DNA from: CAKSFT01 sp045544615
GTDB taxonomy: Bacteria; Bacillota; Clostridia; UBA1381
Direction: 5' to 3'
Length of the DNA stretch: 64,000 nt
Assembly (NCBI GenBank): GCA_045544615.1
Contig: JAZPZI010000039.1
Span: 186,001-250,000, forward strand
Below are positions 7,520 through 16,685 of this stretch, in pieces (the first letter of the stretch is position 1; each line of letters begins with the position of its first letter). Both the position numbers and the translations under genes were made by a program. Under the pieces are notes generated by a model. It ran no database searches. It was not told the origin of the DNA and saw only the letters and a list, made by a program, of their open reading frames with translations.

Positions 7520-10348
7520 ATGAGAGTATATGAAGATCTGAAGAAAATTTCTCAAAACCGTATGAAGCAAAGAGCATACTATATCCCGACAGGATATACG
7601 CTTCTAAACGGCGAGTGGAAATTCAAGTATTATGAAAGAGATATTGATGAGGAAGAAATTATAAAGGAATGGGACACCATAACCGTGCCGTCTTGCTGGC
7701 AGTTAAAGGGTTATGATAAACCTCAGTATACCAATATAGTGTACCCATATCCGCTCGACCCACCGTATGTTCCCGACGAAAATCCGCTTGGAATATATGA
7801 ACGCGAGTTCGAAATCGAGGATGACGACAGAAAACACTATATAGTTTTCGAGGGCGTGTCGTCCTGTGTTTTCCTCTACATAAACGGGGAATATGTAGGC
7901 TACAGCCAGGGGTCAAGACTCCAGGCAGAGTTTGACATTTCAAGGTTTGTAAAAAATGGAAAGAACACTATCAGGGCAAAGGTTTTGAAGTGGTGTTCGG
8001 GAAGCTATCTTGAGGATCAGGACCAGTTCAGATTCAACGGTATTTTCAGGGATGTATATCTCCTGTCAAGACCAAATGGTCACATAAAGGATATAGACAT
8101 AAAGACTGCCAAAAATAAGATTATCGTAAACTTTGATGGCGAGGCAATGGTCTGCTTATATGATGGCGATAACCGTCTTATGGCAGAGCAGGATGCAGAA
8201 AAAATGTGTGAATTTTTTGTGCCCGAGCCTGTATGGTGGAATGCCGAGAAACCGTATTTATATAAGCTTGTGTTCATATATAAGGATGAGGTTATTGAGC
8301 AGAAAATAGGTTTCAGAAAAATTTCTATTTCGGATAAGTATGAGATTCTCATAAACGGTGTTGCAGTAAAACTAAAGGGCGTAAATCATCACGACACCCA
8401 CCCTGAAACAGGCTGGTATGAAACCGACGAGCAGTTAATGGACGAGTTGAAGCTCATGAAGAAGCTCAACATCAACTGTATCAGAACATCGCACTATCCG
8501 CCGACACCGAAGTTCCTGAATATGTGTGACGAGCTCGGATTTTATGTGTGTCTGGAAACCGACATTGAAACTCACGGCTTTACTATAAGAAGACAGGGTT
8601 ATGACGGATATGACGATGCGGACAATAACCAGGAATGGATAAATAACCGGGAAGACTGGCGTCAGAGCTATATCGACAGAATTGAACGTGCATACGGAAG
8701 GGATAAAAACCACACTTCGATAATTATGTGGTCGCTCGGAAATGAAAGCGGATGCGGTAGAAATCATGTTGCAATGTCGGAGTATCTTCGTGAGGTGGAC
8801 AAGGAAAGACTGGTTCATTACGAAGGTGCATCCTTGCTTGAAAGACACCATGTCGCAGACGTTTATTCGATGATGTATCAGTCAATTCCCGACTGTGAAG
8901 CGTATGCAAAGGACGATAGCAAAAAGCAACCGCATTTCCTTTGCGAATACGTTCATGCAATGGGTAACGGTCCGGGAGATACCGGTGATTACTGGGATAT
9001 TATCTATAAGTATCCGAAGCTTTGCGGCGGATGCGTATGGGAATGGGCAGACCACGTTGTGCTGGAGGATGGCATCCAGAAGTACGGCGGTGATTTCGGT
9101 GAGTTGAATCATGACGGAAACTTCTGCTCGGACGGTATGGTGTTCTCTGACCGAAGCTTAAAGGCAGGCTCTCTCGACATCAAGGCGGTTTATCAGTATA
9201 TTCGTGCCGAACTTTCGGGTAATGAGTTGAAGATTACAAATCTTTATGATTTCACCAACTTAAACGAATACAAGTTAAAGATTGAAGTTCAGAAGGACGA
9301 GGGAGTTGTATCATCTAAAAAGACGGTATTGGACCTCAAGCCGAAGGATACCGCAACAATCAGTCTCGAGTTGCCTGATGAGTGCAACTATGGAGTGTAT
9401 GTAAATGTATATCTCTACGATAAGGACGACTATGAAGTTGCGAAGAAACAGCTAAAGGCGGATGTTGAGGCAAAGCCTGTAAAAGCTGAAAAGAAGCTTG
9501 CAGAGCTTATCGATGACGGCAATGAGATTGTAGCCGAGGGTGAAAACTTCAGATACACATTCTCAAAGTTCTACGGCGCATTGGAGAGTATGGTAAAAAA
9601 TGGTGAAGAACAGCTCCGTGATGTTCTGAAAATCTCGGTATGGAGAGCCTTGCTTGACAATGAGAGAAACAATAAGCCAATGTGGGGAGACCCATATACC
9701 TCAAACAGAAACGACGATACCTGGAATTTATACAGAGTCTTTAATAAGATTTACAGCACCGAGATTGTTGACGGCAGAATTAAGGTAAAGGGAAGTCTGG
9801 CAGGTGTCGGCAGAACCCCGATTGCAAAGTATGACATAACCTATTCGGTTTATGAAGACGGCGAGATTGAAGTGTGCCTAAACGGCAAGCTTGACAAGAA
9901 GGCTTGCTGGCTCCCGAGATTCGGGTTTGAGTTGAAATTGCCGGCTGATAAGCAGAAGTTTAAGTATTTTGGAATGGGCCCCGAGGAAAATTACTGCGAT
10001 ATGTGCCATCACGCTGCAATGGGACTTTACGAGTCAACAGCAGAGGGCGAGTATGTAAATTACGTAATGCCTCAGGATCACGGCAACCATATCGGAACGA
10101 AGTATCTTGAATTTGAAAACGGAATGAGCATCTCGACCGATTCGGAGTTCACATTCAATGTGTCGGAATACGATTCAATGAGTCTTACATATGCGATGCA
10201 TCCGGGCGAGCTCAAAAAGAACGGGTTTGTGAATCTGAGAATCGACTATAAGGCATCGGGCACAGGCTCACATTCATGCGGACCTGAGCTTTTAGAGAAA
10301 TACAGAATGAACGATTCGGAATTTGAGTTCAAGTTCAGCATTAAATAA
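7520..10348 (+). CDS. lacZ: Glycoside hydrolase family 2 beta-galactosidase
   Basis: 942 residues, of the long LacZ type. Order: sugar-binding jelly roll (to about residue 190), immunoglobulin-like domain, TIM barrel (about 270-560), second Ig-like domain, C-terminal small-chain domain. Acid/base E409 sits in WSLGNESG and the nucleophile E476 in CEYVHAMGNGPG, both intact. It should hydrolyse terminal beta-D-galactosides such as lactose or plant and mucin galactosides. No signal peptide is present, so it is intracellular and a transporter elsewhere must supply substrate. An AGAGGGC ribosome site precedes the ATG. Other GH2 activities are possible, but the length and motif spacing favour beta-galactosidase. 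Confidence 0.92.
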   Translation: MRVYEDLKKISQNRMKQRAYYIPTGYTLLNGEWKFKYYERDIDEEEIIKEWDTITVPSCWQLKGYDKPQYTNIVYPYPLDPPYVPDENPLGIYEREFEIEDDDRKHYIVFEGVSSCVFLYINGEYVGYSQGSRLQAEFDISRFVKNGKNTIRAKVLKWCSGSYLEDQDQFRFNGIFRDVYLLSRPNGHIKDIDIKTAKNKIIVNFDGEAMVCLYDGDNRLMAEQDAEKMCEFFVPEPVWWNAEKPYLYKLVFIYKDEVIEQKIGFRKISISDKYEILINGVAVKLKGVNHHDTHPETGWYETDEQLMDELKLMKKLNINCIRTSHYPPTPKFLNMCDELGFYVCLETDIETHGFTIRRQGYDGYDDADNNQEWINNREDWRQSYIDRIERAYGRDKNHTSIIMWSLGNESGCGRNHVAMSEYLREVDKERLVHYEGASLLERHHVADVYSMMYQSIPDCEAYAKDDSKKQPHFLCEYVHAMGNGPGDTGDYWDIIYKYPKLCGGCVWEWADHVVLEDGIQKYGGDFGELNHDGNFCSDGMVFSDRSLKAGSLDIKAVYQYIRAELSGNELKITNLYDFTNLNEYKLKIEVQKDEGVVSSKKTVLDLKPKDTATISLELPDECNYGVYVNVYLYDKDDYEVAKKQLKADVEAKPVKAEKKLAELIDDGNEIVAEGENFRYTFSKFYGALESMVKNGEEQLRDVLKISVWRALLDNERNNKPMWGDPYTSNRNDDTWNLYRVFNKIYSTEIVDGRIKVKGSLAGVGRTPIAKYDITYSVYEDGEIEVCLNGKLDKKACWLPRFGFELKLPADKQKFKYFGMGPEENYCDMCHHAAMGLYESTAEGEYVNYVMPQDHGNHIGTKYLEFENGMSISTDSEFTFNVSEYDSMSLTYAMHPGELKKNGFVNLRIDYKASGTGSHSCGPELLEKYRMNDSEFEFKFSIK

Positions 10349-10356
10349 GTATGATG

Positions 10357-10388
10357 GGCGACTGCATAGGCGGTCGCCTGTTTTTTGT
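10357..10388 (+). terminator. Rho-independent terminator after lacZ
   Basis: GGCGACTGC and GCGGTCGCC form a 9-bp stem (one G-T pair) around an ATAG loop, followed by TTTTTT. Confidence 0.88.
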
Positions 10389-10413
10389 GTAAAAAAGTGA
10401 CCGACAGGATGAA

Positions 10414-10449
10414 AAAATCATCAAAAACTATTGACTTTTTGATGATTTT
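10414..10449 (+). promoter_or_regulatory. Perfect inverted repeat overlapping a pot promoter -35 box
   Basis: Two 14-base arms (10414-10427 and 10436-10449; AAAATCATCAAAAA and its complement) flank an 8-base centre. The putative -35 TTGACT (10431-10436) lies in the centre, and TAAAGT (10454-10459) 17 bases on is a candidate -10; TATAAT also occurs at 10465-10470. An operator overlapping a promoter is the simplest reading. Confidence 0.6.
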
Positions 10450-10557
10450 CGTCTAAAGTTATTATATAATAAAAATAATGGGGTAATTTATATTTTTTTG
10501 TATTTTACGCCAGAGGTTTTTAATTAAAAAACAAAGAAAAATCTATGTTTAAAGTTG

Positions 10558-10600
10558 TTGCATGGAAAAAACGGCAGGATGATTTCCGACCGTTGTGCAA
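10558..10600 (+). promoter_or_regulatory. Nested hairpin in the potA leader
   Basis: TTGCA (10558-10562) pairs with TGCAA (10596-10600), and inside it AACGG (10570-10574) pairs with CCGTT (10590-10594). The structure ends 9 bases before the potA ribosome site, where it could affect translation. I do not recognise a known riboswitch. Confidence 0.4.
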
Positions 10601-10621
10601 TGAATGATTGGAGGTAGAAAG

Positions 10622-11656
10622 TTGGGAAACATAATCAGTTTGAAGAACATTGCAGTGTCATTCGAAGGAGAAGAGGTTTTAAAAGACATCAACTTAGATA
10701 TTGCAGACAAGGAATTTGTTACACTTTTAGGACCGTCGGGGTGCGGTAAAACTACAACACTTCGTATTATCGGCGGATTTATTGAGGCGGACAGAGGCGA
10801 TTTGCTGTTTGAAGGCAAGGACATCAAGAATCTGCCGCCACACAAGCGAAACATCAATACGGTGTTTCAGAAGTATGCGTTATTCCCGCATTTGAATGTA
10901 TATGAAAATGTTGCATTTGGTTTGAGAGTTAAAAAATTGCCCGAAAAGGTAATCGAGGAGAAGGTATTGAGAATGCTGAAGCTCGTTAACCTTGAAGGAT
11001 TTGAAAAACGTTCTGTTCATAAGCTCTCAGGCGGTCAGCAGCAGCGAGTTGCTATCGCAAGAGCACTTGTTAACGAGCCGAAGGTTTTATTGTTGGACGA
11101 GCCTTTGGGCGCTCTGGACTTAAAACTCCGAAAGGAAATGCAGATTGAACTGAAAAAGATTCAGCAGCAGCTGGAGATTACCTTTATTTATGTTACCCAC
11201 GACCAGGAAGAGGCACTCACAATGAGTGACACTGTGGTTGTAATGAACCGTGGTGTAATTCAGCAGATAGGGACACCTGTCGATATCTATAACGAGCCGA
11301 AGAATGCCTTTGTTGCAGACTTTATCGGCGAGAGTAATATCATCGACGGTGTGATGGTCCGTGACCTTCTGGTTAAGTTTGAAGATAAAGAATTTGTATG
11401 CGTAGACAAGGGCTTTGGCGAGAACACACCCGTCGATGTCGTAATACGCCCCGAGGATATAAAAATAGTACCGCCGTCTGATGATGTTATATGCGGTGAG
11501 GTTAAGCTTGTAACCTTCAAAGGCGTGCATTATGAGATGGAGGTTGAGGTAAACGGTAAATCATGGCTTATCCAGTCAACAAAGGCTGCCGAGGAGGGAA
11601 GCCTTATCGGTATGAGCTTTGACCCGTATGACATCCACATTATGAATAAAATGTAA
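10622..11656 (+). CDS. potA: Spermidine/putrescine ABC transporter ATP-binding protein
   Basis: 344 residues from a TTG start. GGAGGT at 10610-10615 lies 6 bases before this TTG, while an in-frame ATG at 10604 is upstream of it, so TTG is the better start. Walker A is GPSGCGKT, the signature LSGGQQQR and Walker B VLLLDEPLGALD, followed by the H-loop THDQEEA. The C-terminal TOBE-like domain (from about residue 240) is typical of PotA/MalK-type ATPases. It powers import of polyamines through PotB and the PotC part of the downstream fusion protein. The operon potA-potB-potCD has 12-25 base gaps. Confidence 0.95.
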   Translation: MGNIISLKNIAVSFEGEEVLKDINLDIADKEFVTLLGPSGCGKTTTLRIIGGFIEADRGDLLFEGKDIKNLPPHKRNINTVFQKYALFPHLNVYENVAFGLRVKKLPEKVIEEKVLRMLKLVNLEGFEKRSVHKLSGGQQQRVAIARALVNEPKVLLLDEPLGALDLKLRKEMQIELKKIQQQLEITFIYVTHDQEEALTMSDTVVVMNRGVIQQIGTPVDIYNEPKNAFVADFIGESNIIDGVMVRDLLVKFEDKEFVCVDKGFGENTPVDVVIRPEDIKIVPPSDDVICGEVKLVTFKGVHYEMEVEVNGKSWLIQSTKAAEEGSLIGMSFDPYDIHIMNKM

Positions 11657-11681
11657 TCCGCACAGAAAGGAGAAAGGGCTG

Positions 11682-12488
11682 ATGAGGAAGTCTGTTTCAG
11701 CACCCTATCTTGTGTGGATGGTGGTGTTTATTGTAGTACCGCTCATCATGGTGGCTTATTTTGCCTTCACAAATGAGGCGGGAGAATTTACATTAGAATA
11801 CATAAAGGGCGTTGGCGAATATTCAAACATATTCATACGCTCTATTAGTCTTGCAGCGATTGCAACGGTTATCTGCCTTGTAATATCATACCCGGTTGCA
11901 TTGATACTCTCAAAACTTGACGAGAATGTACAGAGTACAATGCTTATGCTTGTTATGCTCCCGATGTGGATGAATTTTCTTCTGCGCACCTATGCGTGGC
12001 AGACACTCCTCGGCGGAAACGGTATTATAAATACCCTGCTCGGGTATATCGGGCTCGGACCGTACAGAATGTTAAACACTGAAGGTGCGGTTATTCTGGG
12101 TATGGTTTATAACTATATTCCATATATGATTTTGCCACTTTATTCGGTAATGGTAAAGATTGATAAAAGTGTTGTTGAGGCGGCATCCGACCTTGGTTGT
12201 AACGGCTTTAAGACACTCACAAAGGTGATAGTTCCCCTGAGTATGCCGGGTATTATCTCGGGCGTTACAATGGTGTTTGTGCCGGCAATCAGTACCTTTA
12301 TCATATCAAGAATGCTTGGCGGCGGAAGGTCGATTCTGATTGGCGACCTTATTGAAATGCAGTTTTTGGGAACATCGTATAACCCGAACCTCGGTGCGGC
12401 GATTTCGCTTGTGCTGATGGTGATTGTTCTTATCATTATGGCGATAATGAACAAGTTCGGCGACGATGATGACCCGGTATTGATGTAG
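11682..12488 (+). CDS. potB: Spermidine/putrescine ABC transporter permease PotB
   Basis: 268 residues with six predicted membrane segments. The ABC permease EAA loop (VVEAASDLGCNGFKTLTKVIVPLSMPG) lies near residues 165-190 and should contact PotA. It forms the membrane channel with the PotC domain. An AAAGGAG site precedes the ATG. The next gene starts 12 bases later. Confidence 0.93.
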   Translation: MRKSVSAPYLVWMVVFIVVPLIMVAYFAFTNEAGEFTLEYIKGVGEYSNIFIRSISLAAIATVICLVISYPVALILSKLDENVQSTMLMLVMLPMWMNFLLRTYAWQTLLGGNGIINTLLGYIGLGPYRMLNTEGAVILGMVYNYIPYMILPLYSVMVKIDKSVVEAASDLGCNGFKTLTKVIVPLSMPGIISGVTMVFVPAISTFIISRMLGGGRSILIGDLIEMQFLGTSYNPNLGAAISLVLMVIVLIIMAIMNKFGDDDDPVLM

Positions 12489-12500
12489 GAGGTAGCAGAA

Positions 12501-14417
12501 ATGAAAAAGTTATCTTCTAAAATATATCTGACCCTTGTAATGCTCTTTTTGTACGTGCCGATTTTCGTGCTTATTGCATTTTCTTTTAACGACACAAAGA
12601 GCAAATCGGTATTTACAGGCTTTACACTTGACTGGTATCAGAAGCTTTTCAATAACGAGATGATTCTATCATCGCTTCGGAATACCATTATAGTTGCAGT
12701 AATCGCATCGGTTGCGGCAACGGTTCTCGGAACTGCGGCGGCAGTCGGCATAAATAAGATGCGAAAGCTCCCGAAGTCGGTGGTTATGAATGTTACAAAC
12801 ATCCCGGTTATCAACCCGGAAATTGTAACAGGTGTATCATTGATGCTCCTTTTCGTGTTCTTCTCGGCAAGAATGCACTTTGAGTTCGGGTTTGTGACCT
12901 TGATTATTGCACACATCACCTTTGATGTGCCGTATGTAATCTTAAATGTTCTGCCGAAGCTTCGCCAGATGAACCCGAACCTCTACGAGGCGGCACAGGA
13001 TCTGGGATGCAGTCCGGTAAAATCCTTTTTCAAGGTAATACTTCCCGAGATTTTGCCGGGTGTTTTGTCGGGATTCCTGATGTCATTTGCGTTCTCGCTT
13101 GACGATTTCGTAATCAGCTATTTTACGAGCGGAACAACCTCGCAGACCTTGCCGATTACAATCTACTCAATGACAAGAAAGCGTGTAAATCCGCAGGTTA
13201 ATGCTCTTTCTGCGATAATCTTTATCGTGGTTATGATTGTGCTTTTAACAAAGAATATCTATGAAAAGAGAACAAAGCAGGGAAAATCTGCAAAACCGAT
13301 AATAAAGGGCGTATCATTATGCCTTGTTGCGGTAATTCTTGCGATTGTGCTCATTCCGCAAAAGAGCGAAAGTGTTAGTATAAATGTCGAGGATCCCGGC
13401 TACTATACACAGTTTGCTGATAAGAATATCTCAATCAATGTGTATAACTGGGGAGAGTACATCTCGGATGGAAGCGACAGCGACATCCCCGACATCAATG
13501 CTGAATTTGAAAAGCTTACCGGTATCAAGGTAAACTACAGCACCTATGCAACCAATGAAGAGCTTTATGCAAAGCTAAAGGGCGGCGGTGCGAACTATGA
13601 TATAATCATTCCGTCAGATTATATGATCTCAAGAATGATTGACGAGGGAATGCTCGAAGAGATAAACTATGATAACATCCCGAATATCGGATATATCGGT
13701 GAGGAATACCGCAATAAGGACTATGATCCCGATAACAGATATTCTGTTCCGTATACATGGGGAACTGTCGGAATAATATATAACATATACGAGGTCGAGG
13801 AAAAGGACTTCGGTTGGGAAATCCTCTGGGATGAAAAGTATGCCGACAGGATTCTGATGTTCGATAACCCAAGAGATGCATTTGCAATCGGGCAGAATAT
13901 GCTCGGATTTTCATTAAACACCGAAAACCCTGCAGAACTTGAGGCGGTTGCAGAGAAGCTCAGCGAACAGAAAAAGGTTGTTCAGGCATATGTAATGGAT
14001 GAGGTCTTTGACCGAATGGGTGCAGAAGAAGCAGCACTTGCACCGTATTATGCAGGTGATGCAAAGACACTTATGGACGAATTTGAGTTCCTGGACTTCA
14101 AGATTCCCGAGAGCGGAACAAACTCGTTTTATGATGCAATCTGTATTCCAAAGGGCTCAAAGAACAAAAAAGCCGCAGAGATGTATATAAACTTCCTCTG
14201 TGAGCCTGATGTTGCATACTATAACGCCGACTATATCGGTTATTCAACACCGAATACTGCGGCTTTTGAAATGCTTGATGATGAAGTGAAAAACGACGGT
14301 TTTTCCTATCCTGATGCTGCATTTTTGACCGAAAAGACAGAGGTATTTAAAAACCTTTCCGATTCGGCAAATCAGAAGATGCAGGATTTGTGGACAAAAA
14401 TCAAGACACGGGATTAA
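12501..14417 (+). CDS. potCD: Fused spermidine/putrescine permease-binding protein (PotC-PotD)
   Basis: 638 residues. Residues 1-258 are a complete PotC permease with its EAA loop (EAAQDLGCSPVKSFFKVILPE, about 163-183). An additional hydrophobic segment follows (about 268-287), then a linker, then a PotD-type polyamine-binding domain from about 305 to the end (INVYNWGEYISDG, DIIIPSDYMISRMI, VPYTWGTVGIIYN). The binding protein is thus tethered to the membrane by the extra helix instead of being a lipoprotein. No frameshift or internal stop is present and there is no separate potD nearby, so the fusion looks functional. AGGAGG precedes the ATG. Confidence 0.95.
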   Translation: MKKLSSKIYLTLVMLFLYVPIFVLIAFSFNDTKSKSVFTGFTLDWYQKLFNNEMILSSLRNTIIVAVIASVAATVLGTAAAVGINKMRKLPKSVVMNVTNIPVINPEIVTGVSLMLLFVFFSARMHFEFGFVTLIIAHITFDVPYVILNVLPKLRQMNPNLYEAAQDLGCSPVKSFFKVILPEILPGVLSGFLMSFAFSLDDFVISYFTSGTTSQTLPITIYSMTRKRVNPQVNALSAIIFIVVMIVLLTKNIYEKRTKQGKSAKPIIKGVSLCLVAVILAIVLIPQKSESVSINVEDPGYYTQFADKNISINVYNWGEYISDGSDSDIPDINAEFEKLTGIKVNYSTYATNEELYAKLKGGGANYDIIIPSDYMISRMIDEGMLEEINYDNIPNIGYIGEEYRNKDYDPDNRYSVPYTWGTVGIIYNIYEVEEKDFGWEILWDEKYADRILMFDNPRDAFAIGQNMLGFSLNTENPAELEAVAEKLSEQKKVVQAYVMDEVFDRMGAEEAALAPYYAGDAKTLMDEFEFLDFKIPESGTNSFYDAICIPKGSKNKKAAEMYINFLCEPDVAYYNADYIGYSTPNTAAFEMLDDEVKNDGFSYPDAAFLTEKTEVFKNLSDSANQKMQDLWTKIKTRD

Positions 14418-14432
14418 AAAGGATTTTGATGT

Positions 14433-14732
14433 ATGAAAAAACTATTTGAAAAAAAATATTCAGGTCTTATATTTTCGCTTTTGTCGGGTGTTGCGTATTT
14501 TATACTTGCAACCGTTGCGGTTATCGGCAGTATGGGGAACAAGGGACTTTTACTTTGCTTTTTCTTCTTCCCGGCTATAATCTGTGGTGTGGCACTTGTG
14601 CTTTTGAAGAGTATAAAAATGTGGCTCGAAGCAGAAGACTATAAAAAGGTCGGACTGATTTTCTGGGTGCATATAGCAATAATGGCATTTGCAATTCTTG
14701 CGGCAATACTTATGATAATGGGAGCACTCTGA
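14433..14732 (+). CDS. Small membrane protein of unknown function
   Basis: 99 residues with three hydrophobic stretches (about 11-32, 37-58 and 75-97) separated by short charged loops. I do not recognise a family. It starts 15 bases after the polyamine operon and ends 34 bases before the YihY gene, so it probably belongs to the same transcript. The ribosome site before the ATG is weak (AAAGGA, somewhat far). No catalytic residues stand out. Confidence 0.6.
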   Translation: MKKLFEKKYSGLIFSLLSGVAYFILATVAVIGSMGNKGLLLCFFFFPAIICGVALVLLKSIKMWLEAEDYKKVGLIFWVHIAIMAFAILAAILMIMGAL

Positions 14733-14766
14733 TAAGAAAAGATAAACTGAAAAAGGAGGACTGTTG

Positions 14767-15603
14767 ATGAAAAAAATACTAAAGACGGTATTTTCGGTTG
14801 CAGACAGAATTGACCGTGATGAAATCTTTGTGTATGCCGCACAGTCCTCGTTTTATATCATAATTGCGGCGATACCGTTTCTGATGCTTTTTATCGAGAC
14901 CTTGAAATTCTTCCTGCCGATAACCGAGGCAGAGGCGGTTTTGATGATGAAAGCCTTTGTTCCACCGATGCTCGGAAGGTTTGTGGAGGTTATCGCATCC
15001 GAACTCTTCTCGAGGTCGGCAACGGTGCTGTCGGTCACAGGTATTGCGGCTGTATGGTCGGCATCACGTGGTATTGCGGCGATTGAACGTGGTATGAAAA
15101 AGGTCTATAAAACCGAGCCGAGCAAGAATATTATTGTCGGAGTCGGGTTTTCGATTCTGCATACATTTATATTTATAATTGCATTGGTGGCAACCCTGCT
15201 TCTGATGGTATTCGGCGGCACGATATTGGGTTTCCTGACAAGATGGATACCCTGGATTGGTGAGATTGCAGGAACGGTTGACGGGTTTACCAACATAACA
15301 TACTTTATTATGATGTTTGCGATTTTTACTTTTATATACCGCCTGTCGGCAGGCAGGGGTGTAAGACTTCGTGACCAGGTATGGGGAGCTCTCTTTTCGA
15401 CAATGGGATGGTTTTTGTTCTCATTCTTTTTCTCGATATATATTGAGAACTTTTCGAATCATTCCTACATCTACGGAAGCCTTGCGATGATTGTAATTTT
15501 TATGCTTTGGCTGTATTTTTGTATGATAATACTCCTGCTTGGTGCAGAGGTGAATGTATATGTAAAAAACCGGGCAGAGAAAAGAAAGGGTAGTGTAAAA
15601 TGA
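14767..15603 (+). CDS. YihY/virulence factor BrkB family membrane protein
   Basis: 278 residues. Several membrane helices and the family pattern: an N-terminal DEIFVYAAQSSFYIIIAAIPF, AAVWSASRGIAAIERGMKKVY and a later WGALFSTMGWFLFSFFFSIYIENF. YihY proteins were once called RNase BN by mistake and their role is still uncertain, possibly in envelope or lipid processes. AAGGAGGA at 14753-14760 supports the ATG at 14767 over the in-frame TTG at 14764. The last four bases overlap the start of proC (ATGA). Confidence 0.85.
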   Translation: MKKILKTVFSVADRIDRDEIFVYAAQSSFYIIIAAIPFLMLFIETLKFFLPITEAEAVLMMKAFVPPMLGRFVEVIASELFSRSATVLSVTGIAAVWSASRGIAAIERGMKKVYKTEPSKNIIVGVGFSILHTFIFIIALVATLLLMVFGGTILGFLTRWIPWIGEIAGTVDGFTNITYFIMMFAIFTFIYRLSAGRGVRLRDQVWGALFSTMGWFLFSFFFSIYIENFSNHSYIYGSLAMIVIFMLWLYFCMIILLLGAEVNVYVKNRAEKRKGSVK

Positions 15604-16370
15604 AGATAGGTTTTATCGGTGCCGGAAATATGGGCGGTGCCATAATCGGCGGAATAGTAAACGAAAAACTTGATGCCGAAATAATAGTATATGATAAATA
15701 CAAAAGTGATTTTGAGAATGCGACTCCGGCAAAATCAGCTCCGGAGGTTGCAGGTGAGGCAGATATTTTGTTTCTTGCAATAAAGCCTGCGGTATTGTAT
15801 GATGTGATCGCAGAAATTAAGGATTGTGTAAAACCCGAGACGGTTGTGGTTTCGATTGTTGCAGGGCAGAGCATCGAGAAGATGGAAAAGGCGTTTGCAA
15901 AGCCTGTGAAGCTTATCCGTGTTATGCCAAACACACCGGCACTTGTGGGTGCGGGAATGTCGGCACTTTGTCCGAACGGAAATGTTCAGAAGGCTGAAGC
16001 GGAGAATGTTATTAAGATTTCCGAAGCTTTAGGTAAAGCTGAGATTGTTGACGAGAAGATGATGGATGCAGTAACTGCGGTTTCGGGTTCTGCTCCGGCA
16101 TATATATTTATGATTATTGAGGCTATGGCAGATGCTGCGGTTATGGGTGGCTTGCCACGGGATAAAGCATACACATTTGCATCGCAGGCAGTGCTTGGCT
16201 CGGCAGAGATGGTTTTAAAGACAGGCAAGCATCCGGGTGAACTCAAGGATATGGTCTGCTCGCCGTCGGGAACAACCATCGAGGCAGTAAAGGTTTTGGA
16301 AGAACGGGGCCTCAGGAGTGCAATAATAGAGGCTATGCAGGCGTGCATGGATAAATCAAAGAATATGTAG
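15600..16370 (+). CDS. proC: Pyrroline-5-carboxylate reductase
   Basis: 256 residues. Makes proline from 1-pyrroline-5-carboxylate with NAD(P)H. The N-terminal Rossmann motif is IGFIGAGNMGGAIIGG. The family C-terminal signature appears as VSGSAPAYIFMIIEAMADAAV and later HPGELKDMVCSPSGTTIEAV. The start overlaps the stop of the YihY gene, implying translational coupling. The TAG stop codon is also the beginning of a 53-bp palindromic repeat, so the repeat sits exactly at the gene end. proA and proB are not in the window. Confidence 0.95.
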   Translation: MKIGFIGAGNMGGAIIGGIVNEKLDAEIIVYDKYKSDFENATPAKSAPEVAGEADILFLAIKPAVLYDVIAEIKDCVKPETVVVSIVAGQSIEKMEKAFAKPVKLIRVMPNTPALVGAGMSALCPNGNVQKAEAENVIKISEALGKAEIVDEKMMDAVTAVSGSAPAYIFMIIEAMADAAVMGGLPRDKAYTFASQAVLGSAEMVLKTGKHPGELKDMVCSPSGTTIEAVKVLEERGLRSAIIEAMQACMDKSKNM

Positions 16371-16419
16371 GGAATGCATTTATGCATTCCGAAGAGGAAC
16401 GGATAAATCCGTTCCCTAC
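16367..16419 (-). repeat. 53-bp double-palindrome repeat, copy 2
   Basis: Bounded by GTAGGG and CCCTAC, with sub-palindromes AATGCATTTATGCATT and AACGGATAAATCCGTT. It is the reverse-complement arrangement of copy 1 at 7149, and the same length. Its first bases supply the proC stop codon. The 315-base gap to the next gene also holds a terminator, a promoter and a hairpin. Confidence 0.85.
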
Positions 16420-16461
16420 AAATACCCAATTTAATAGTATCAGGGCTATGTCTGAAAAACA

Positions 16462-16493
16462 AAAAATCCCCAGTTATGCCGGGGATTTTTTTG
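16462..16493. terminator. Rho-independent terminator after proC
   Basis: AAAATCCCC and GGGGATTTT pair around a 9-base loop, with A's before and T's after, so it could work in both directions. Confidence 0.8.
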
Positions 16494-16562
16494 TGCCCTT
16501 TTTCCTTTCCATATATTACAGCTTGATTTGCGATAAATTTTAGTGTAGTATATAAATCGTGG

Positions 16563-16591
16563 TTGACATAAAAGTGGCTAAATCTTGTAAA
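16563..16591 (+). promoter_or_regulatory. Candidate promoter for the SLH protein gene
   Basis: A perfect -35 TTGACA (16563-16568), 17-base spacer and a weak -10 TGTAAA (16586-16591). This implies a leader of about 85 bases. Confidence 0.55.
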
Positions 16592-16650
16592 ACTGTGGAA
16601 ATACAAGAAAAATTATCATTATTTATGTAAACCATTGATGTATAGGAAGA

Positions 16651-16666
16651 GGCATGGGGACATGCC
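16651..16666 (+). promoter_or_regulatory. 5' leader hairpin just before the SLH ribosome site
   Basis: GGCATG and CATGCC form a GC-rich 6-bp stem with a GGGA tetraloop, ending 4 bases before AAAGGAGGAAA. Such hairpins can stabilise an mRNA 5' end or tune ribosome access. Confidence 0.5.
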
Positions 16667-16685
16667 GGAAAAAGGAGGAAAAAAC

